Assembly (NCBI RefSeq): GCF_029888045.1
Contig: NZ_JARXRN010000028.1
Location: 515,678-579,677, forward strand
DNA from: Luteimonas rhizosphaericola
GTDB taxonomy: Bacteria; Pseudomonadota; Gammaproteobacteria; Xanthomonadales; Xanthomonadaceae
DNA: 64,000 bases
Reading direction: 5' to 3'
The notes below the pieces were generated by a model. It was not told where the DNA came from, did not search any database, and saw only the letters and a list, made by a program, of their open reading frames with translations. Both the position numbers and the translations under genes were made by a program. Positions 17,962 through 26,748 of this stretch are shown one piece after another. Position 1 is the stretch's first letter. Each line of letters begins with the position of its first letter.

Positions 17962-19399
17962 TGCCGGCTGCGTCCTGGCCCCGGGCGTTCTCGCGCGCGG
18001 CGCCGGGGGCCCGCGACATCCTGTGCTCGAGCAGCAGGAAGCAGGTCGTCCAGCCGAGCAGCATGATCCAGTGTACGTACCGGAAGCTCTCGACCGGCGA
18101 GGTCAGCACCAGCGACGCCAGCAGACCGAGCGCGCTCGCGGCCATGAAGAACAGCGGCGAGGGAGAATTCCGAAGCAGACCGACGACGCCTCCGGCCAAG
18201 GCCGCCAGGAACCAGAACGCGGGCATGTACAGGATGGCGAGAGAGGGGCTGAGCCACACCTTCCTCGCCGCCCACTGGACCGTGTCGGGTTGCACCGAGG
18301 CGTCGAACGCATAGCGTTCGTTGAGAAAGTAGGTGTGCTGGATCCAGGCAGCGCGATCGCACAGCTGGAGCAGGCAGGCAGTGACCCGGAGACGATGGCG
18401 GGCATAGGCCAGGGGATACCGGCCGATCATCGTTGTCCACACGCGCGCCACGCCCTCGGCATCGTGGCGGCGATAGATCTGCACGGAGAACGGCGCGTTT
18501 CGCCCGCGTGGGGAGACCACGGGGGTGGCGGAGGCGGGCGTGTAGCTGCGCAGGACGTTGTCGAGGAAGCGCGAGCGATCCGTGGTGAGCACCGCCGGGC
18601 CCGACAATGCCAGGGCTGCCGCGTCCGCCGGCGCGTCGCTGTTGGCGACGATGCCCGCGATGTCGTACAGCCTGAGCGCGGTGGTGATCTGTGCGGGTTC
18701 CGCGACCAGCCTGTTGAATGCGGATGCAAGCCCCGCCAGCAACACCGACATCACGAGCCCTGCCACGCAGGCGGCTGCCAGGCGCCTGAATCCCGCCATC
18801 CGCCCGAGCACGTGATACGCCGCCCCTGCCAGCAGTCCGGCCGTCGCGGCGAGCGCGTTGTGCCGGAACAGGGTGGCGGCGAGGCAGCAGGCGACGACCA
18901 TTGCGACGGGCCGCCACGCCCCGGTCGGTCCGCGTGCCCGCAGCGCCGAAAACAGGTAAGAGAGCGCCAGCATCAGGAATCCGGACATCCAGACGTCCTT
19001 CCAGATCATTCCGACGATGCTCATCGCGGGCGGGAACAGGCTGAACGCGATCACGACGGGCCAGTGACCGGTTCGTTCCGACAGCGTGGGAAATGCGGTC
19101 GCGCAGAGGCGCGCGGCGGCGAAGGAATACAGCACTGCCTGCGCGACCAGCATGCCGGCGGGGCCTGGAACGATGCGATCGAGCACGCTCCAGAGGATCG
19201 CCATCACCGGCGGATGCCAGTCGGTGAACGCGAACGCACGCGCCTGCTTCAGGGACTGCACGCTGTCGTTGGACATGATGCCCGGGTCGAAGACCAGCAC
19301 GAGCACGGCCGCGACCAGCACCCAGCACAGGGAGGTCGGGGCCTGTGCCCGAGGCCGGTCAGCCGCCGATCGGCCTGTCGGTGCGGCGTCAGGATTCAT
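17951..19399 (-). CDS. Polytopic GT-C-like membrane protein (glycosyltransferase family 39-like / Gtr-type)
   Basis: The 482-residue product has about ten hydrophobic segments. After the first (about 24-40) comes a loop with SNDSVQSLKQ and FTDWHPPVM. An acidic residue after the first membrane helix and a following His-Pro loop are typical of GT-C enzymes that take sugars from polyprenyl phosphate. A large extracytoplasmic stretch lies between about 220 and 340. A strong AGGAGGGAG stands before the ATG, which overlaps the end of gtrA-like by 11 bases. It is the last gene of the etfB-led unit. With GtrA and the GT2 upstream in the operon it would be the periplasmic transferase of a three-component side-branch system; the donor and acceptor are not deducible. 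Confidence 0.72.
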   Translation of the reverse strand: MNPDAAPTGRSAADRPRAQAPTSLCWVLVAAVLVLVFDPGIMSNDSVQSLKQARAFAFTDWHPPVMAILWSVLDRIVPGPAGMLVAQAVLYSFAAARLCATAFPTLSERTGHWPVVIAFSLFPPAMSIVGMIWKDVWMSGFLMLALSYLFSALRARGPTGAWRPVAMVVACCLAATLFRHNALAATAGLLAGAAYHVLGRMAGFRRLAAACVAGLVMSVLLAGLASAFNRLVAEPAQITTALRLYDIAGIVANSDAPADAAALALSGPAVLTTDRSRFLDNVLRSYTPASATPVVSPRGRNAPFSVQIYRRHDAEGVARVWTTMIGRYPLAYARHRLRVTACLLQLCDRAAWIQHTYFLNERYAFDASVQPDTVQWAARKVWLSPSLAILYMPAFWFLAALAGGVVGLLRNSPSPLFFMAASALGLLASLVLTSPVESFRYVHWIMLLGWTTCFLLLEHRMSRAPGAARENARGQDAAGIRR

Positions 19400-19817
19400 G
19401 TGCTCCCTCCTGCGGCTTGCGCCTGAAGATGAAGAGGCGCGACACCAGCAGCTTGCTTGCCATGCCGACCGCCGCCGTCGCGAAGTACGCCAGGTGGTGG
19501 TTGTCCCAAGCGCCGTTGAGGAGCGCGAAGAGCGCTACTTCCATTGCGCGGAACGCCAGCACGGCCGGGAAGAACTTCACCGCTTCACGCCATGCGGCGG
19601 GCTTGGGTCCGCGGAACACGTAGTGGCGGCATCCGAAGAAATTGAGAATGGAGCAGATCACGACCGCGCATCCGAATGCCGTCTCCGGCGCCAGCCCCGT
19701 TGCGTGCAGCGCGAGCGTCAGCACGTAACCGAGCCCCAGGCTCGCGAGCGACAAAAGCCCGAGCCGGACCGCCTCCGAGGCGAACGATCGTAGCCAGCGC
19801 GGCGACGCGCCGGACAT
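19389..19817 (-). CDS. GtrA-like family membrane protein
   Basis: This 142-residue protein has four predicted membrane helices and the GtrA family pattern: a first helix rich in Leu/Gly (LGLLSLASLGLGYVLTLAL), CAVVICSILNFFGCRHYVF, and a final helix ending KLLVSRLFIFRRK. GtrA-like proteins are thought to flip polyprenyl-phosphate sugars to the periplasmic face. Its ATG overlaps the TGA of the acyltransferase gene (ATGA) and its end overlaps the next gene. Together with the upstream GT2 enzyme and the downstream GT-C protein it completes a Gtr-like set. Confidence 0.87.
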   Translation of the reverse strand: MSGASPRWLRSFASEAVRLGLLSLASLGLGYVLTLALHATGLAPETAFGCAVVICSILNFFGCRHYVFRGPKPAAWREAVKFFPAVLAFRAMEVALFALLNGAWDNHHLAYFATAAVGMASKLLVSRLFIFRRKPQEGAHES

Positions 19818-20344
19818 CACGCCGCGCCCCGGACGCCGACGACTTTGGCGGGAACTCCCATGGCGATCGAATAGGGCGGGAGGTCGCGTGTCACGACTGC
19901 GCCCGCGGCGATCACCGAGCCTTTGCCGATGGAGACGCCCCGCAGCACCTTTACGCCGCACCCGCACCAGACGTCGTCCTCGAGCACGATCGGTCCGGCG
20001 AGTTTCCCCTGCCGCCAGATCGGCGTATCCGGATCCGAGAAGACGTGGTCCTCGCTGATGAACGAACAGCCGTGCGCAATCCGGCAGTTGTCGCCGATCG
20101 TCAGTCCGCCGAAGCCGTCGAGGAACACGCCTTCGTTGATGGTGACGTGGCGCCCGATGCGGATGCCTTCGGGAAACCAGACGGTGACTCCGTCCTTGAT
20201 CTTCCAGCTCCTGATCTCGGCGACGAACAGTTTCAGCACGAGAAACCGGCATGCATCTCCGAGCGGCGGCGGGATGTACTTCACCAGCCCGTAGAGTGTG
20301 AAGTGCGCGGCGGCGCGCAGGTAGGCCGCCTTGGAGTAGGTCAT
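19817..20344 (-). CDS. Left-handed beta-helix (hexapeptide) acyltransferase, WcaF/Maa type
   Basis: The 175-residue protein shows hexapeptide repeats with the [LIV]-G-x4 rhythm: IRIGRHVTINEGVFLDGFGGLTIGDN (split: IRIGRHVTIN, LTIGDNCRIA), VWCGCGVKVLRGVSIGKGS, and the family ending VVTRDLPPYSIAMGVPAKVV. These enzymes transfer acetyl or other acyl groups from CoA to sugar hydroxyl or amino groups. A hydrophobic N-terminal helix may lie at the membrane. The gene starts six bases after the methyltransferase stop and its TGA overlaps the gtrA-like ATG. It probably acylates the sugar handled by this operon's glycosyltransferases. Confidence 0.88.
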   Translation of the reverse strand: MTYSKAAYLRAAAHFTLYGLVKYIPPPLGDACRFLVLKLFVAEIRSWKIKDGVTVWFPEGIRIGRHVTINEGVFLDGFGGLTIGDNCRIAHGCSFISEDHVFSDPDTPIWRQGKLAGPIVLEDDVWCGCGVKVLRGVSIGKGSVIAAGAVVTRDLPPYSIAMGVPAKVVGVRGAA

Positions 20345-20350
20345 GGCGGC

Positions 20351-21097
20351 TCAGGCCCGCCGGGCGATGCACACGACCGACAGCCCAAGCGGGGGGCCGG
20401 TGAAGCGGTCAAGCTGCCGCAGATAGGGCATCGCCCTCTGGATCCGCTGGATCTGCGCCAGCGAGAAGGTACGGGAGAAGTTCTCCTGCCGGCGGAGTAC
20501 CCGCGACTTGATGAAGTACGGCAAAACCCCCGCCAGATTCATGTAGCGGCAGCGTTCGACCCGGAAGCCGGCATCGGTGACCACGCGGCGCAGCCTGCCG
20601 ACGCTGTACCGGCGGTAGTGGCCGGACGCATCGTCGACGGGGCCATACAGCCACTGCAGCGCCGGCACCTTGATGTAGAGGCTGCCGCCCTGCGGGAGCG
20701 CGTCGTGGAACTGGCGCAGGACCGCGAGGTCGTCGGGCAGATGCTCCAGCACGTCGAGCGTGAAGATGCTGCGGACCCCGTGTTCGCGCAGCATCTCGCC
20801 GCAACGGGTCAGGTCGCAGTCGCGGACCTGCACGTTGGCGTCGCCGGCGAAGCGCTCGCGCAGTATCTCGAGGTTCTCCTGCCCCCCCTCCAGCGCGAGC
20901 ACCGGCGAGACGCGCCGAGCCAGCAGGTCGGTGAAATGGCCCGACCCCGCGCCAGCATCCGCGGCAGGTCCCTCGAACGTTTCGCCGAAAAGGGACAGCG
21001 TCCAGCCGTAGTATGCGAGCAGGTGGCCCATCCGGGATTGCGCGTCGTGGTGCGCGGCATTTGTCCGCCACTCGAATCCGCTGCCCTCGGTGGTCAT
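20351..21097 (-). CDS. Class I SAM-dependent methyltransferase
   Basis: This 248-residue enzyme has a Rossmann-fold methyltransferase core: motif I ADAGAGSGHFTDLL (about 45-58), acidic loop LALEGG, motif IV FTLDVLEHLPDDLAVL, and SLYIKVPALQWLYG, followed by a C-terminal helical cap with HYRRYSVGRL. The pattern is that of the Methyltransf_11/12/23 group found in O-antigen and nucleotide-sugar loci. Its ATG overlaps the TGA of the GT2 gene (ATGA). A sugar O- or N-methyl group is the likeliest product, by context only. Confidence 0.85.
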   Translation of the reverse strand: MTTEGSGFEWRTNAAHHDAQSRMGHLLAYYGWTLSLFGETFEGPAADAGAGSGHFTDLLARRVSPVLALEGGQENLEILRERFAGDANVQVRDCDLTRCGEMLREHGVRSIFTLDVLEHLPDDLAVLRQFHDALPQGGSLYIKVPALQWLYGPVDDASGHYRRYSVGRLRRVVTDAGFRVERCRYMNLAGVLPYFIKSRVLRRQENFSRTFSLAQIQRIQRAMPYLRQLDRFTGPPLGLSVVCIARRA

Positions 21098-22014
21098 ATC
21101 CCGCTCCGCTTGTCGATCATGTCGGCGAGAATGGCGAAAATCCCGACATTCAGCGACATCGTGAGCAGGACCAGGGACTTCTCCGTGAGGTCCCGGAGCA
21201 CGAAGGTGTCGTAGGCAAGGCTCGCCGCGCTGCCCGCGAGCAGCAACACGATCACCGGCGCCAGGATCCGCAAGGGGGCGAAGTACATGCCGGTCCGGCC
21301 GATGATCTGCGCGAAGCGCAGGGTGTCCTTGATCGGATGGATCTTCGACTTGCCCTTGCGCTGGAAGTAGTTGATCGGTTCGAAGTGGACGCGATAGTTG
21401 TTGCGCAGCGCCGAGATCGTGATCGTGATCGTGAAGCTGAAACCATTGGGCAGGATGCGCACGAACTTCTGCGCCATGTCCTTGCGGAACACGCGCATGC
21501 CGGAGTTGATGTCCGGCACCTTCATGTTGACGATCCAGTTGATCCACTTGCGCAGGAAGAATTTCGGGATCTTGCGAAGCGTCGAATAGGTCACGTCCGA
21601 ACCAGTTCGCGCCCCGACCACCATGTCGAAGTTCGCGGCCATAGCCACCAGGCGCGGCAGGTCCGCGATCGGGTAGGTGCCATCGGCGTCGGTGATCGCG
21701 ATCAGCGGCGCGAGCGCGTTGCGCATCCCGGTCTTCAACGCAGCGCCGTAGCCCCGGTTGCGATCGTGCGCTACCACCCTGAGCCTCGGGAAGCGCGCGG
21801 CGAGCGCGTGCAGCTTTGCCAGGGTGTCGTCCGTCGACCCGTCCTCGATGGCCACGATCTCGTAGTGCCCGACCACGGCCATCGCGTCGTCAAGCTGGCG
21901 CACGGTCTCCTCGACCGCATGCTCCTCGTTGTAGCAGGGCACCAGGACGCTGACGGTCGGAGCAACCGCCCCTGCGCCGTCGGTGCCGGCCGGATCACCC
22001 GCCGCGAAGCTCAA
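21094..22014 (-). CDS. GT2 glycosyltransferase with C-terminal membrane helices (DPM1/GtrB-like)
   Basis: The product has 306 residues. It begins SVLVPCYNEEHAVEETV, carries EDGSTDDTL and the metal-site motif DADGTYP, then DINSGMRVFRKDMAQ, and ends in two hydrophobic segments (about 240-262 and 272-292). This is the plan of dolichol- or undecaprenyl-phosphate sugar synthases such as GtrB and ArnC, which load a sugar onto polyprenyl phosphate. No ATG precedes the family start. A TTG (22012-22014) overlaps the etfA stop and has GGAG eight bases upstream, so translation is likely coupled to etfA. GtrA and a GT-C protein follow in the same operon. Confidence 0.87.
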   Translation of the reverse strand: MSFAAGDPAGTDGAGAVAPTVSVLVPCYNEEHAVEETVRQLDDAMAVVGHYEIVAIEDGSTDDTLAKLHALAARFPRLRVVAHDRNRGYGAALKTGMRNALAPLIAITDADGTYPIADLPRLVAMAANFDMVVGARTGSDVTYSTLRKIPKFFLRKWINWIVNMKVPDINSGMRVFRKDMAQKFVRILPNGFSFTITITISALRNNYRVHFEPINYFQRKGKSKIHPIKDTLRFAQIIGRTGMYFAPLRILAPVIVLLLAGSAASLAYDTFVLRDLTEKSLVLLTMSLNVGIFAILADMIDKRSGI

Positions 22015-22949
22015 AGCACCGACTCCAGTTCCGGCAGCAAGGTGAACAGGTCGCCCACCAGTCCGATGTCCGCGATCTCGAAGATCGCCGCATCCGGGTC
22101 CTTGTTGATCGCCACGATCGTGCCGGCATCCTTGATCCCGGTCAGATGCTGGATCGCGCCGGAGATGCCGATCGCCACGTACAGTTCCGGAGCGATGATC
22201 TTCCCGGTCTGGCCGACCTGGAGTTCGTTCGGCACGTAGCCGGCGTCGACCGCGGCGCGCGAGGCGCCCACGGCCGCGCCGAGCCGGTCGGCGAGCTTGT
22301 AGATGATCTCGAAGTTCTCCTTCGAACCCACGCCGCGTCCGCCCGAAACCACGCGCTTGGCGCCCTGCAGGTCGGGGCGGTCCGATTTGGCCTGGGCCAG
22401 CCCGACGAACCGGGTGTGCGTGGGCAGGTCGACCTCGACGTTCGCCGCTTCCACCGGCGCCGCATCGCCCTGCGCCGCTTCCGGCCACGAGGCGGTACGG
22501 ACCGTGGCGACCACGGTCCGGTCGGCGGGCGCCTCGACGGTGACCACCGCATTGCCGGCGTAGATCGGGCGCTTGAACACCTGCGCGGACTCGACCGCCA
22601 TCAGGTCGGACACCTGCGCCACGCCGAGCAGCGCGGCCACGCACGGCGCCAGGTCCTTGCCGAAGGTGGTGCTGGGCAGGAACACGTGGGTGTAACCGTC
22701 GGCCAGGCGCGCGACCTGCGGGGCCAGCACCTGGGCCACAGGGTGGACGTTGGCGGCGTTCGCCACCGTCAGCACGCGGCTCACGCCACCGATGCGCGCG
22801 GCCTCGGCCGCGACCGCGTCGGGCTCCGACGCCAGCACCGCGACGTCGATGGCCTCCGGCGACAGGTCCTGCGCCGCGCTCACCGTACGCGCGGTCGAGG
22901 CGTTCAGTCGGCCGTCGAGATGTTCGGCAATGACGAGGACCTTGGCCAT
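22011..22949 (-). CDS. etfA: Electron transfer flavoprotein, alpha subunit
   Basis: This 312-residue subunit binds FAD and passes electrons from acyl-CoA and related dehydrogenases to ETF:quinone oxidoreductase. The C-terminal FAD domain shows VSGGRGVGSKENF, GASRAAVDAGYVPNELQVGQTGK (read as VDAGYVPNELQVGQTG), the typical SGAIQHLTGIKDAGTIVAI and FEIADIGLVGDLF. The N-terminal domain begins MAKVLVIAEHLDG. The ATG at 22949 overlaps the etfB stop; an in-frame GTG one codon earlier is possible. In Xanthomonas this gene marks one border of the LPS locus. Here it runs straight into the glycan genes. Confidence 0.97.
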   Translation of the reverse strand: MAKVLVIAEHLDGRLNASTARTVSAAQDLSPEAIDVAVLASEPDAVAAEAARIGGVSRVLTVANAANVHPVAQVLAPQVARLADGYTHVFLPSTTFGKDLAPCVAALLGVAQVSDLMAVESAQVFKRPIYAGNAVVTVEAPADRTVVATVRTASWPEAAQGDAAPVEAANVEVDLPTHTRFVGLAQAKSDRPDLQGAKRVVSGGRGVGSKENFEIIYKLADRLGAAVGASRAAVDAGYVPNELQVGQTGKIIAPELYVAIGISGAIQHLTGIKDAGTIVAINKDPDAAIFEIADIGLVGDLFTLLPELESVL

Positions 22950-23695
22950 CACAGCAACCCCTTCTGCTTGAGCGCGGCCACCAGCTCGGCCGCATCCTTG
23001 ACCATCACGCCCTTGCTGCGTCCGGTGGGGGCGGCGTAATGGGTGGTCTTGAGGAAATCCGCGGCCTCCACGCCCAGTTCGGACAGCTGCAGCGTCTCCA
23101 TCGGCTTGCTCTTGGCCTTCATGATGTCCGGCAGCTTGATGAAGCGCGGCTCGTTCAGGCGCAGGTCGGTGGTGACTACCGCGGGCAGGTCGACTTCCAG
23201 CGTCTCCAGGCCGGCATCGACCTCACGGGTCACCGTCGCCTTGCCATCGGCCACCTCGAGCTTCGAGGCGAACGTCGCCTGGGGGCGGCCCCAGAGCGTG
23301 GCCAGCATCTGGCCGGTCTGGTTGGCGTCGTCGTCGATCGCCTGCTTGCCCAGGATCACCAGGTCGGGCGACTCCTTTTCCACCAGCTTGAGGAGGGTGC
23401 GCGCCGCGGTCAGCGGCTGGATCGCCTGGTCGGTGACCACGTGGATGGCGCGGTTGGCGCCCATGGCCAGGCCGTTGCGCAGGTGCGCGGCGGCGTCGGC
23501 GGGGGCGATGGTGGCGACGACCACTTCGGTCGCGACGCCCTTGTCGCGCAGGCGCAGCGCCTCTTCCAGCGCGATCTCGTCGAACGGATTGGCGGACAGC
23601 TTCACGCCGTCGGTGACCACGCCCGACCCGTCAGGCTTGACCTGGATGCGGACGTTGTAGTCGACCACGCGCTTGTAGGCGACGAGGATCTTCAT
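22949..23695 (-). CDS. etfB: Electron transfer flavoprotein, beta subunit
   Basis: This 248-residue subunit pairs with EtfA and binds AMP. It begins MKILVAYKRVVDYNV and contains ANPFDEIALEEALRLRDKG, LVILGKQAIDDDANQTGQM (the AMP loop) and RLNEPRFIKLPDIMKAKSKP, all standard for EtfB. Length is normal. It is the first gene of a minus-strand chain of seven genes with overlaps or gaps of at most six bases. A -10-like TAAAAT lies about 49 bases upstream of its ATG. Confidence 0.97.
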   Translation of the reverse strand: MKILVAYKRVVDYNVRIQVKPDGSGVVTDGVKLSANPFDEIALEEALRLRDKGVATEVVVATIAPADAAAHLRNGLAMGANRAIHVVTDQAIQPLTAARTLLKLVEKESPDLVILGKQAIDDDANQTGQMLATLWGRPQATFASKLEVADGKATVTREVDAGLETLEVDLPAVVTTDLRLNEPRFIKLPDIMKAKSKPMETLQLSELGVEAADFLKTTHYAAPTGRSKGVMVKDAAELVAALKQKGLL

Positions 23696-23743
23696 CGGGA
23701 GCGGAATCCTTGGAGACGCGGCGCGGGGCACCGGAGTAGCGCG

Positions 23744-23749
23744 ATTTTA
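23744..23749 (-). promoter_or_regulatory. Probable -10 element (TAAAAT) of the etfB-led operon
   Basis: Read on the minus strand the site is TAAAAT followed by CGCGC, upstream of etfB. It fits the TANAAT plus CG-rich pattern seen before several genes in the window. It is one of the few AT-rich hexamers in a very GC-rich intergenic stretch. No clear -35 element accompanies it. Confidence 0.5.
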
Positions 23750-23808
23750 CCGGCCGCCGCCCCGGGGCGCGACCCCGGTCGGGACGCACCCTGGATCCGG
23801 TCCGGACG

Positions 23809-25185
23809 ATGGGGATGAGAGAATCTGTCCGCGTCACGGTGCGCGAGGAGCCCAGATTGCGGATCTTGCTGATCGCCTACGAATTTCCGCCTGGACCCTC
23901 ACCCCAATCACTGCGGTGGGCGCGCCTGACGCGCGAACTCGTGAGCCGGGGGGTGCAGGTGCGCGTCCTCAGCGTGCAGCGGGACGGGGAACCGGTCAGG
24001 CTTCCGGTTCCGTCCGGATTGGTCGTCGATCGCACGCCCCCGGGCGCGGCGTCCGGTCTTCTGGCCCATATCCGCTCGGCGCATGCCAGCGAGCGGACCG
24101 GGGAATCTCCCGACATGGCCGGCTCACGCGCAGGCGGGGAGCCGCTGCCGGTCGCCCCGGGCGGGACACCTCCATTGAACTGGAAGGGGCGGCTCGTCGA
24201 GAGGATGAACAGGATCGCCGGGCTGTTCACGTTCCCGGATCATTTCGGACAATGGGAACTCGCCACTCGTCTCCGCCTGCGGCAGTTGCTGGACGACTTC
24301 CAGCCAGATGTGGTGATCAGCTCACACGAGCCTGCAACCACACTGATGCTCGGACGGTTGGCCCGCGAACGCGGTTTCGCGTGGATCGCCGATCTCGGCG
24401 ATCCCGTCGAGTCGGGTTATACGCCGGCGCGGTGGCGGAGGCGGGCGCGGTCGCTGGAAGCCTGGACCTGTGTGCACGCGAGCCACGTCACGGTCACCAC
24501 GGAGGCGACGAAACAGCTGCTGGTCACTCGCCATGGAGCGGACCCGCGCCGGTTCAGCGTACTGCCGCAGGGATACGATCCAAGGGCGCCGGACAGCCCG
24601 GTCAGGGCGCCGCCAGCCGACTTCAGTCCCGCGTTGCTGGAGCTGGTCTACACGGGCAGCTTCTACGCATTTCGTCGCCCCGCTTCCCTGGTGAACGCGG
24701 TGCTCCAGCGGAAAGACGTTCGACTGACCGTAGCCTGCCGCACCCCCCCGGAGTGGCTGCGTGAGATCGCCGATTCCCATCCCGGCCAGGTGCGCCTGCT
24801 CGGCTTCCTCGGGCATGCCGAATCCGTGTCGCTGCAGCAGGCGTCCGATGTGCTGGTGAACATCGCCAACGACGATCCGGTACAGGTACCCGGCAAGGTG
24901 TTCGAGTATCTCGGAGCGTCGCGTCCGATCCTGCACATCGGGGCGTGCGGCGCCGTCGGGAGCCTGTTGCGGGATCGGGGTCGGGGCATGTCCGTCGCCG
25001 ACAGCGCGGAGGCGGTGGGCGCTGCAATCGAAGAGCTCTGGCGCATCAAGGCGACGGATGCATGGCACAGGAGCTTCGATCTGGACAACGACCTCTTCCC
25101 TGAGTACAGGTGGTCGTCGATCGGGGGCAGGCTGTTCGAGCTCGTTTCCTCTATCGCCGCAGGCGAGTCGTCGCGGCGGACCTAG
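23809..25185 (+). CDS. Glycosyltransferase, GT-B fold (GT4-like)
   Basis: This 458-residue protein starts with a GT4-like N-terminal fold: RILLIAYEFPPGPSPQSLRW (family pattern of a Rossmann strand followed by a Gly/Pro loop) and ELVSRGVQVRVLS. The middle has DVVISSHEPATTLMLG and WIADLGDPV, and the C-terminal donor half has LELVYTGSFYAFRR, VRLLGFLGHAESVSLQQASDVLVNI and VPGKVFEYLGASRPIL. A Pro/Ala/Gly-rich insert lies at about 90-120. It sits alone between the divergent etfBA operon and the CoA-transferase genes. ATGs at 23809 and 23815 are both possible starts; neither has a strong ribosome site. The sugar and pathway are unknown; surface glycan synthesis is likely from the neighbourhood. Confidence 0.82.
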   Translation: MGMRESVRVTVREEPRLRILLIAYEFPPGPSPQSLRWARLTRELVSRGVQVRVLSVQRDGEPVRLPVPSGLVVDRTPPGAASGLLAHIRSAHASERTGESPDMAGSRAGGEPLPVAPGGTPPLNWKGRLVERMNRIAGLFTFPDHFGQWELATRLRLRQLLDDFQPDVVISSHEPATTLMLGRLARERGFAWIADLGDPVESGYTPARWRRRARSLEAWTCVHASHVTVTTEATKQLLVTRHGADPRRFSVLPQGYDPRAPDSPVRAPPADFSPALLELVYTGSFYAFRRPASLVNAVLQRKDVRLTVACRTPPEWLREIADSHPGQVRLLGFLGHAESVSLQQASDVLVNIANDDPVQVPGKVFEYLGASRPILHIGACGAVGSLLRDRGRGMSVADSAEAVGAAIEELWRIKATDAWHRSFDLDNDLFPEYRWSSIGGRLFELVSSIAAGESSRRT

Positions 25186-25260
25186 CCTGGGCGCAAGTCG
25201 GGTCACCGTGCGAGGCGACTGGTTGCGGAGGATCCGCGTGCCGCCCTGGCGGCGGCTGGT

Positions 25261-25266
25261 TAGAAT
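25261..25266 (+). promoter_or_regulatory. Probable -10 element (TAGAAT) for the CoA-transferase genes
   Basis: TAGAAT followed by CCCCGC, about 28 bases before the subunit A ATG. It belongs to the recurrent TANAAT plus CG-rich set. A TTGCGG lies too far upstream (32 bases) to be a normal -35. Confidence 0.5.
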
Positions 25267-25293
25267 CCCCGCATTCGCGCAGACGAGACCCGC

Positions 25294-26007
25294 ATGGCCA
25301 CATCCAAACGATATTCCGATGCCCCAGCCGCGCTGGCCGGGCTCGTGGCCGACGGCCAGACCCTCGCGGTCGGCGGCTTCGGGCTGTGCGGCATCCCCGA
25401 GGCGCTGATCGCGGCATTGCGCGACTCCGGCGTGAATGACCTGACCGTGATCTCCAACAACGCCGGGGTCGACGGGTTCGGCCTCGGTCAGCTGCTGGAA
25501 ACCCGCCAGATCCGCAAGATGATTTCCTCCTACGTGGGCGAGAACAAGGAGTTCGAGCGCCAGTACCTGGGCGGTGAGCTGGAGCTGGAGTTCAACCCGC
25601 AGGGCACCCTGGCCGAGCGCCTGCGCGCCGGCGGTGCCGGCATTCCCGCCTTCTTCACCCGCACCGGCTACGGCACCGTCGTGGCGGAGGGCAAGGAGAC
25701 CCGCCAGTTCGACGACGGGCACTGGTACGTCCTGGAAACCGCGTTGAAGGCCGACGTCGCCCTGGTCAAGGCCTGGAAGGCCGACGAGGCCGGCAATCTC
25801 GTGTTCCGCAAGACCGCGCGCAACTTCAACCCGGCCTGCGCGATGGCCGGCAAGGTGTGCGTGGCGGAAGTTGAAGAAATCGTTCCCACCGGTCAGCTCG
25901 ATCCCGACCACGTGCACCTGCCGGGGATCTATGTCGACCGCCTGGTGCTGAACCCGACCCCCGAAAAGCGCATCGAACAGCGCACCGTGCGCCAGGAGAC
26001 CCGCTGA
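25294..26007 (+). CDS. scoA: 3-oxoacid CoA-transferase, subunit A (succinyl-CoA:3-ketoacid type)
   Basis: This 237-residue protein is the A subunit of a family I CoA-transferase, which moves CoA from succinyl-CoA to acetoacetate or a similar 3-oxoacid. Visible motifs are [14 protein letters not shown] (about 27-40), [36 protein letters not shown] and [11 protein letters not shown]. Length is standard. Its TGA shares one base with the ATG of subunit B. Related genes in Xanthomonas were named lpsI and lpsJ because they lie by the LPS locus, which matches this position, but the enzyme is metabolic. Confidence 0.93.
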   Translation: MATSKRYSDAPAALAGLVADGQTLAVGGFGLCGIPEALIAALRDSGVNDLTVISNNAGVDGFGLGQLLETRQIRKMISSYVGENKEFERQYLGGELELEFNPQGTLAERLRAGGAGIPAFFTRTGYGTVVAEGKETRQFDDGHWYVLETALKADVALVKAWKADEAGNLVFRKTARNFNPACAMAGKVCVAEVEEIVPTGQLDPDHVHLPGIYVDRLVLNPTPEKRIEQRTVRQETR

Positions 26008-26642
26008 TGCCGTGGACCCGCGACCAGATGGCCCAGCGCGCCGCGCAGGAGCTCAGCGACGGCGCCTACGTGAACCTGGGGATCGGCCTGCCGACCCTGG
26101 TGGCCAACTACATTCCCGACGGCATGGACGTGTGGCTGCAGTCGGAGAACGGCCTGCTGGGCATCGGTCCGTTCCCGACCGAGGACGAGGTCGACCCCGA
26201 CCTGATCAATGCCGGCAAGCAGACGGTGACCGCACGCGCCGGCGCCAGCTATTTCGGCAGCCACGATTCGTTCGCCATGATCCGCGGCGGGCACATCGAC
26301 CTTGCCATCCTGGGCGCGATGCAGGTGACCGACAAGGGCGACCTGGCCAACTGGATGGTGCCCGGCAAGATGGTCAAGGGCATGGGCGGGGCCATGGACC
26401 TGGTCGCCGGGGTCAAGCGCGTGGTCGTGCTCATGGAGCACACGGCGAAGAATGGCGAGCACAAGATCCTGCCCGAGTGCACCCTGCCGCTGACCGGGGT
26501 GGGGGTGGTGGAGCGGATCATCACCGAGCTGGCCGTGCTGGACGTGATGCCCCAGGGCCTCGCGCTCGTCGAACTGGCGCCGGGGGTGGACCTCGGCGAC
26601 CTGCGCGCCAAAACCGGAGTCGACATCACGTCCGGGACGTGA
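26007..26642 (+). CDS. scoB: 3-oxoacid CoA-transferase, subunit B
   Basis: This 211-residue subunit carries the catalytic glutamate in [12 protein letters not shown] (about residues 48-59), which forms the enzyme-CoA thioester. Other family segments are [54 protein letters not shown] and [13 protein letters not shown]. The TGATG overlap with subunit A implies coupled translation to equal amounts. The pair would supply or drain acetoacetyl-CoA, for example in ketone-body or branched-chain amino acid breakdown. Confidence 0.95.
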   Translation: MPWTRDQMAQRAAQELSDGAYVNLGIGLPTLVANYIPDGMDVWLQSENGLLGIGPFPTEDEVDPDLINAGKQTVTARAGASYFGSHDSFAMIRGGHIDLAILGAMQVTDKGDLANWMVPGKMVKGMGGAMDLVAGVKRVVVLMEHTAKNGEHKILPECTLPLTGVGVVERIITELAVLDVMPQGLALVELAPGVDLGDLRAKTGVDITSGT

Positions 26643-26748
26643 CGGCCGGCTTTCAGGCAGCGTTTAGCTACCGGCCAGCCGGGAGCGGGCGTATGCTGCG
26701 ACACTCCTCGCCGCAGGGGCGGCACTTCTCCACTTTTCGGGACGCGAC

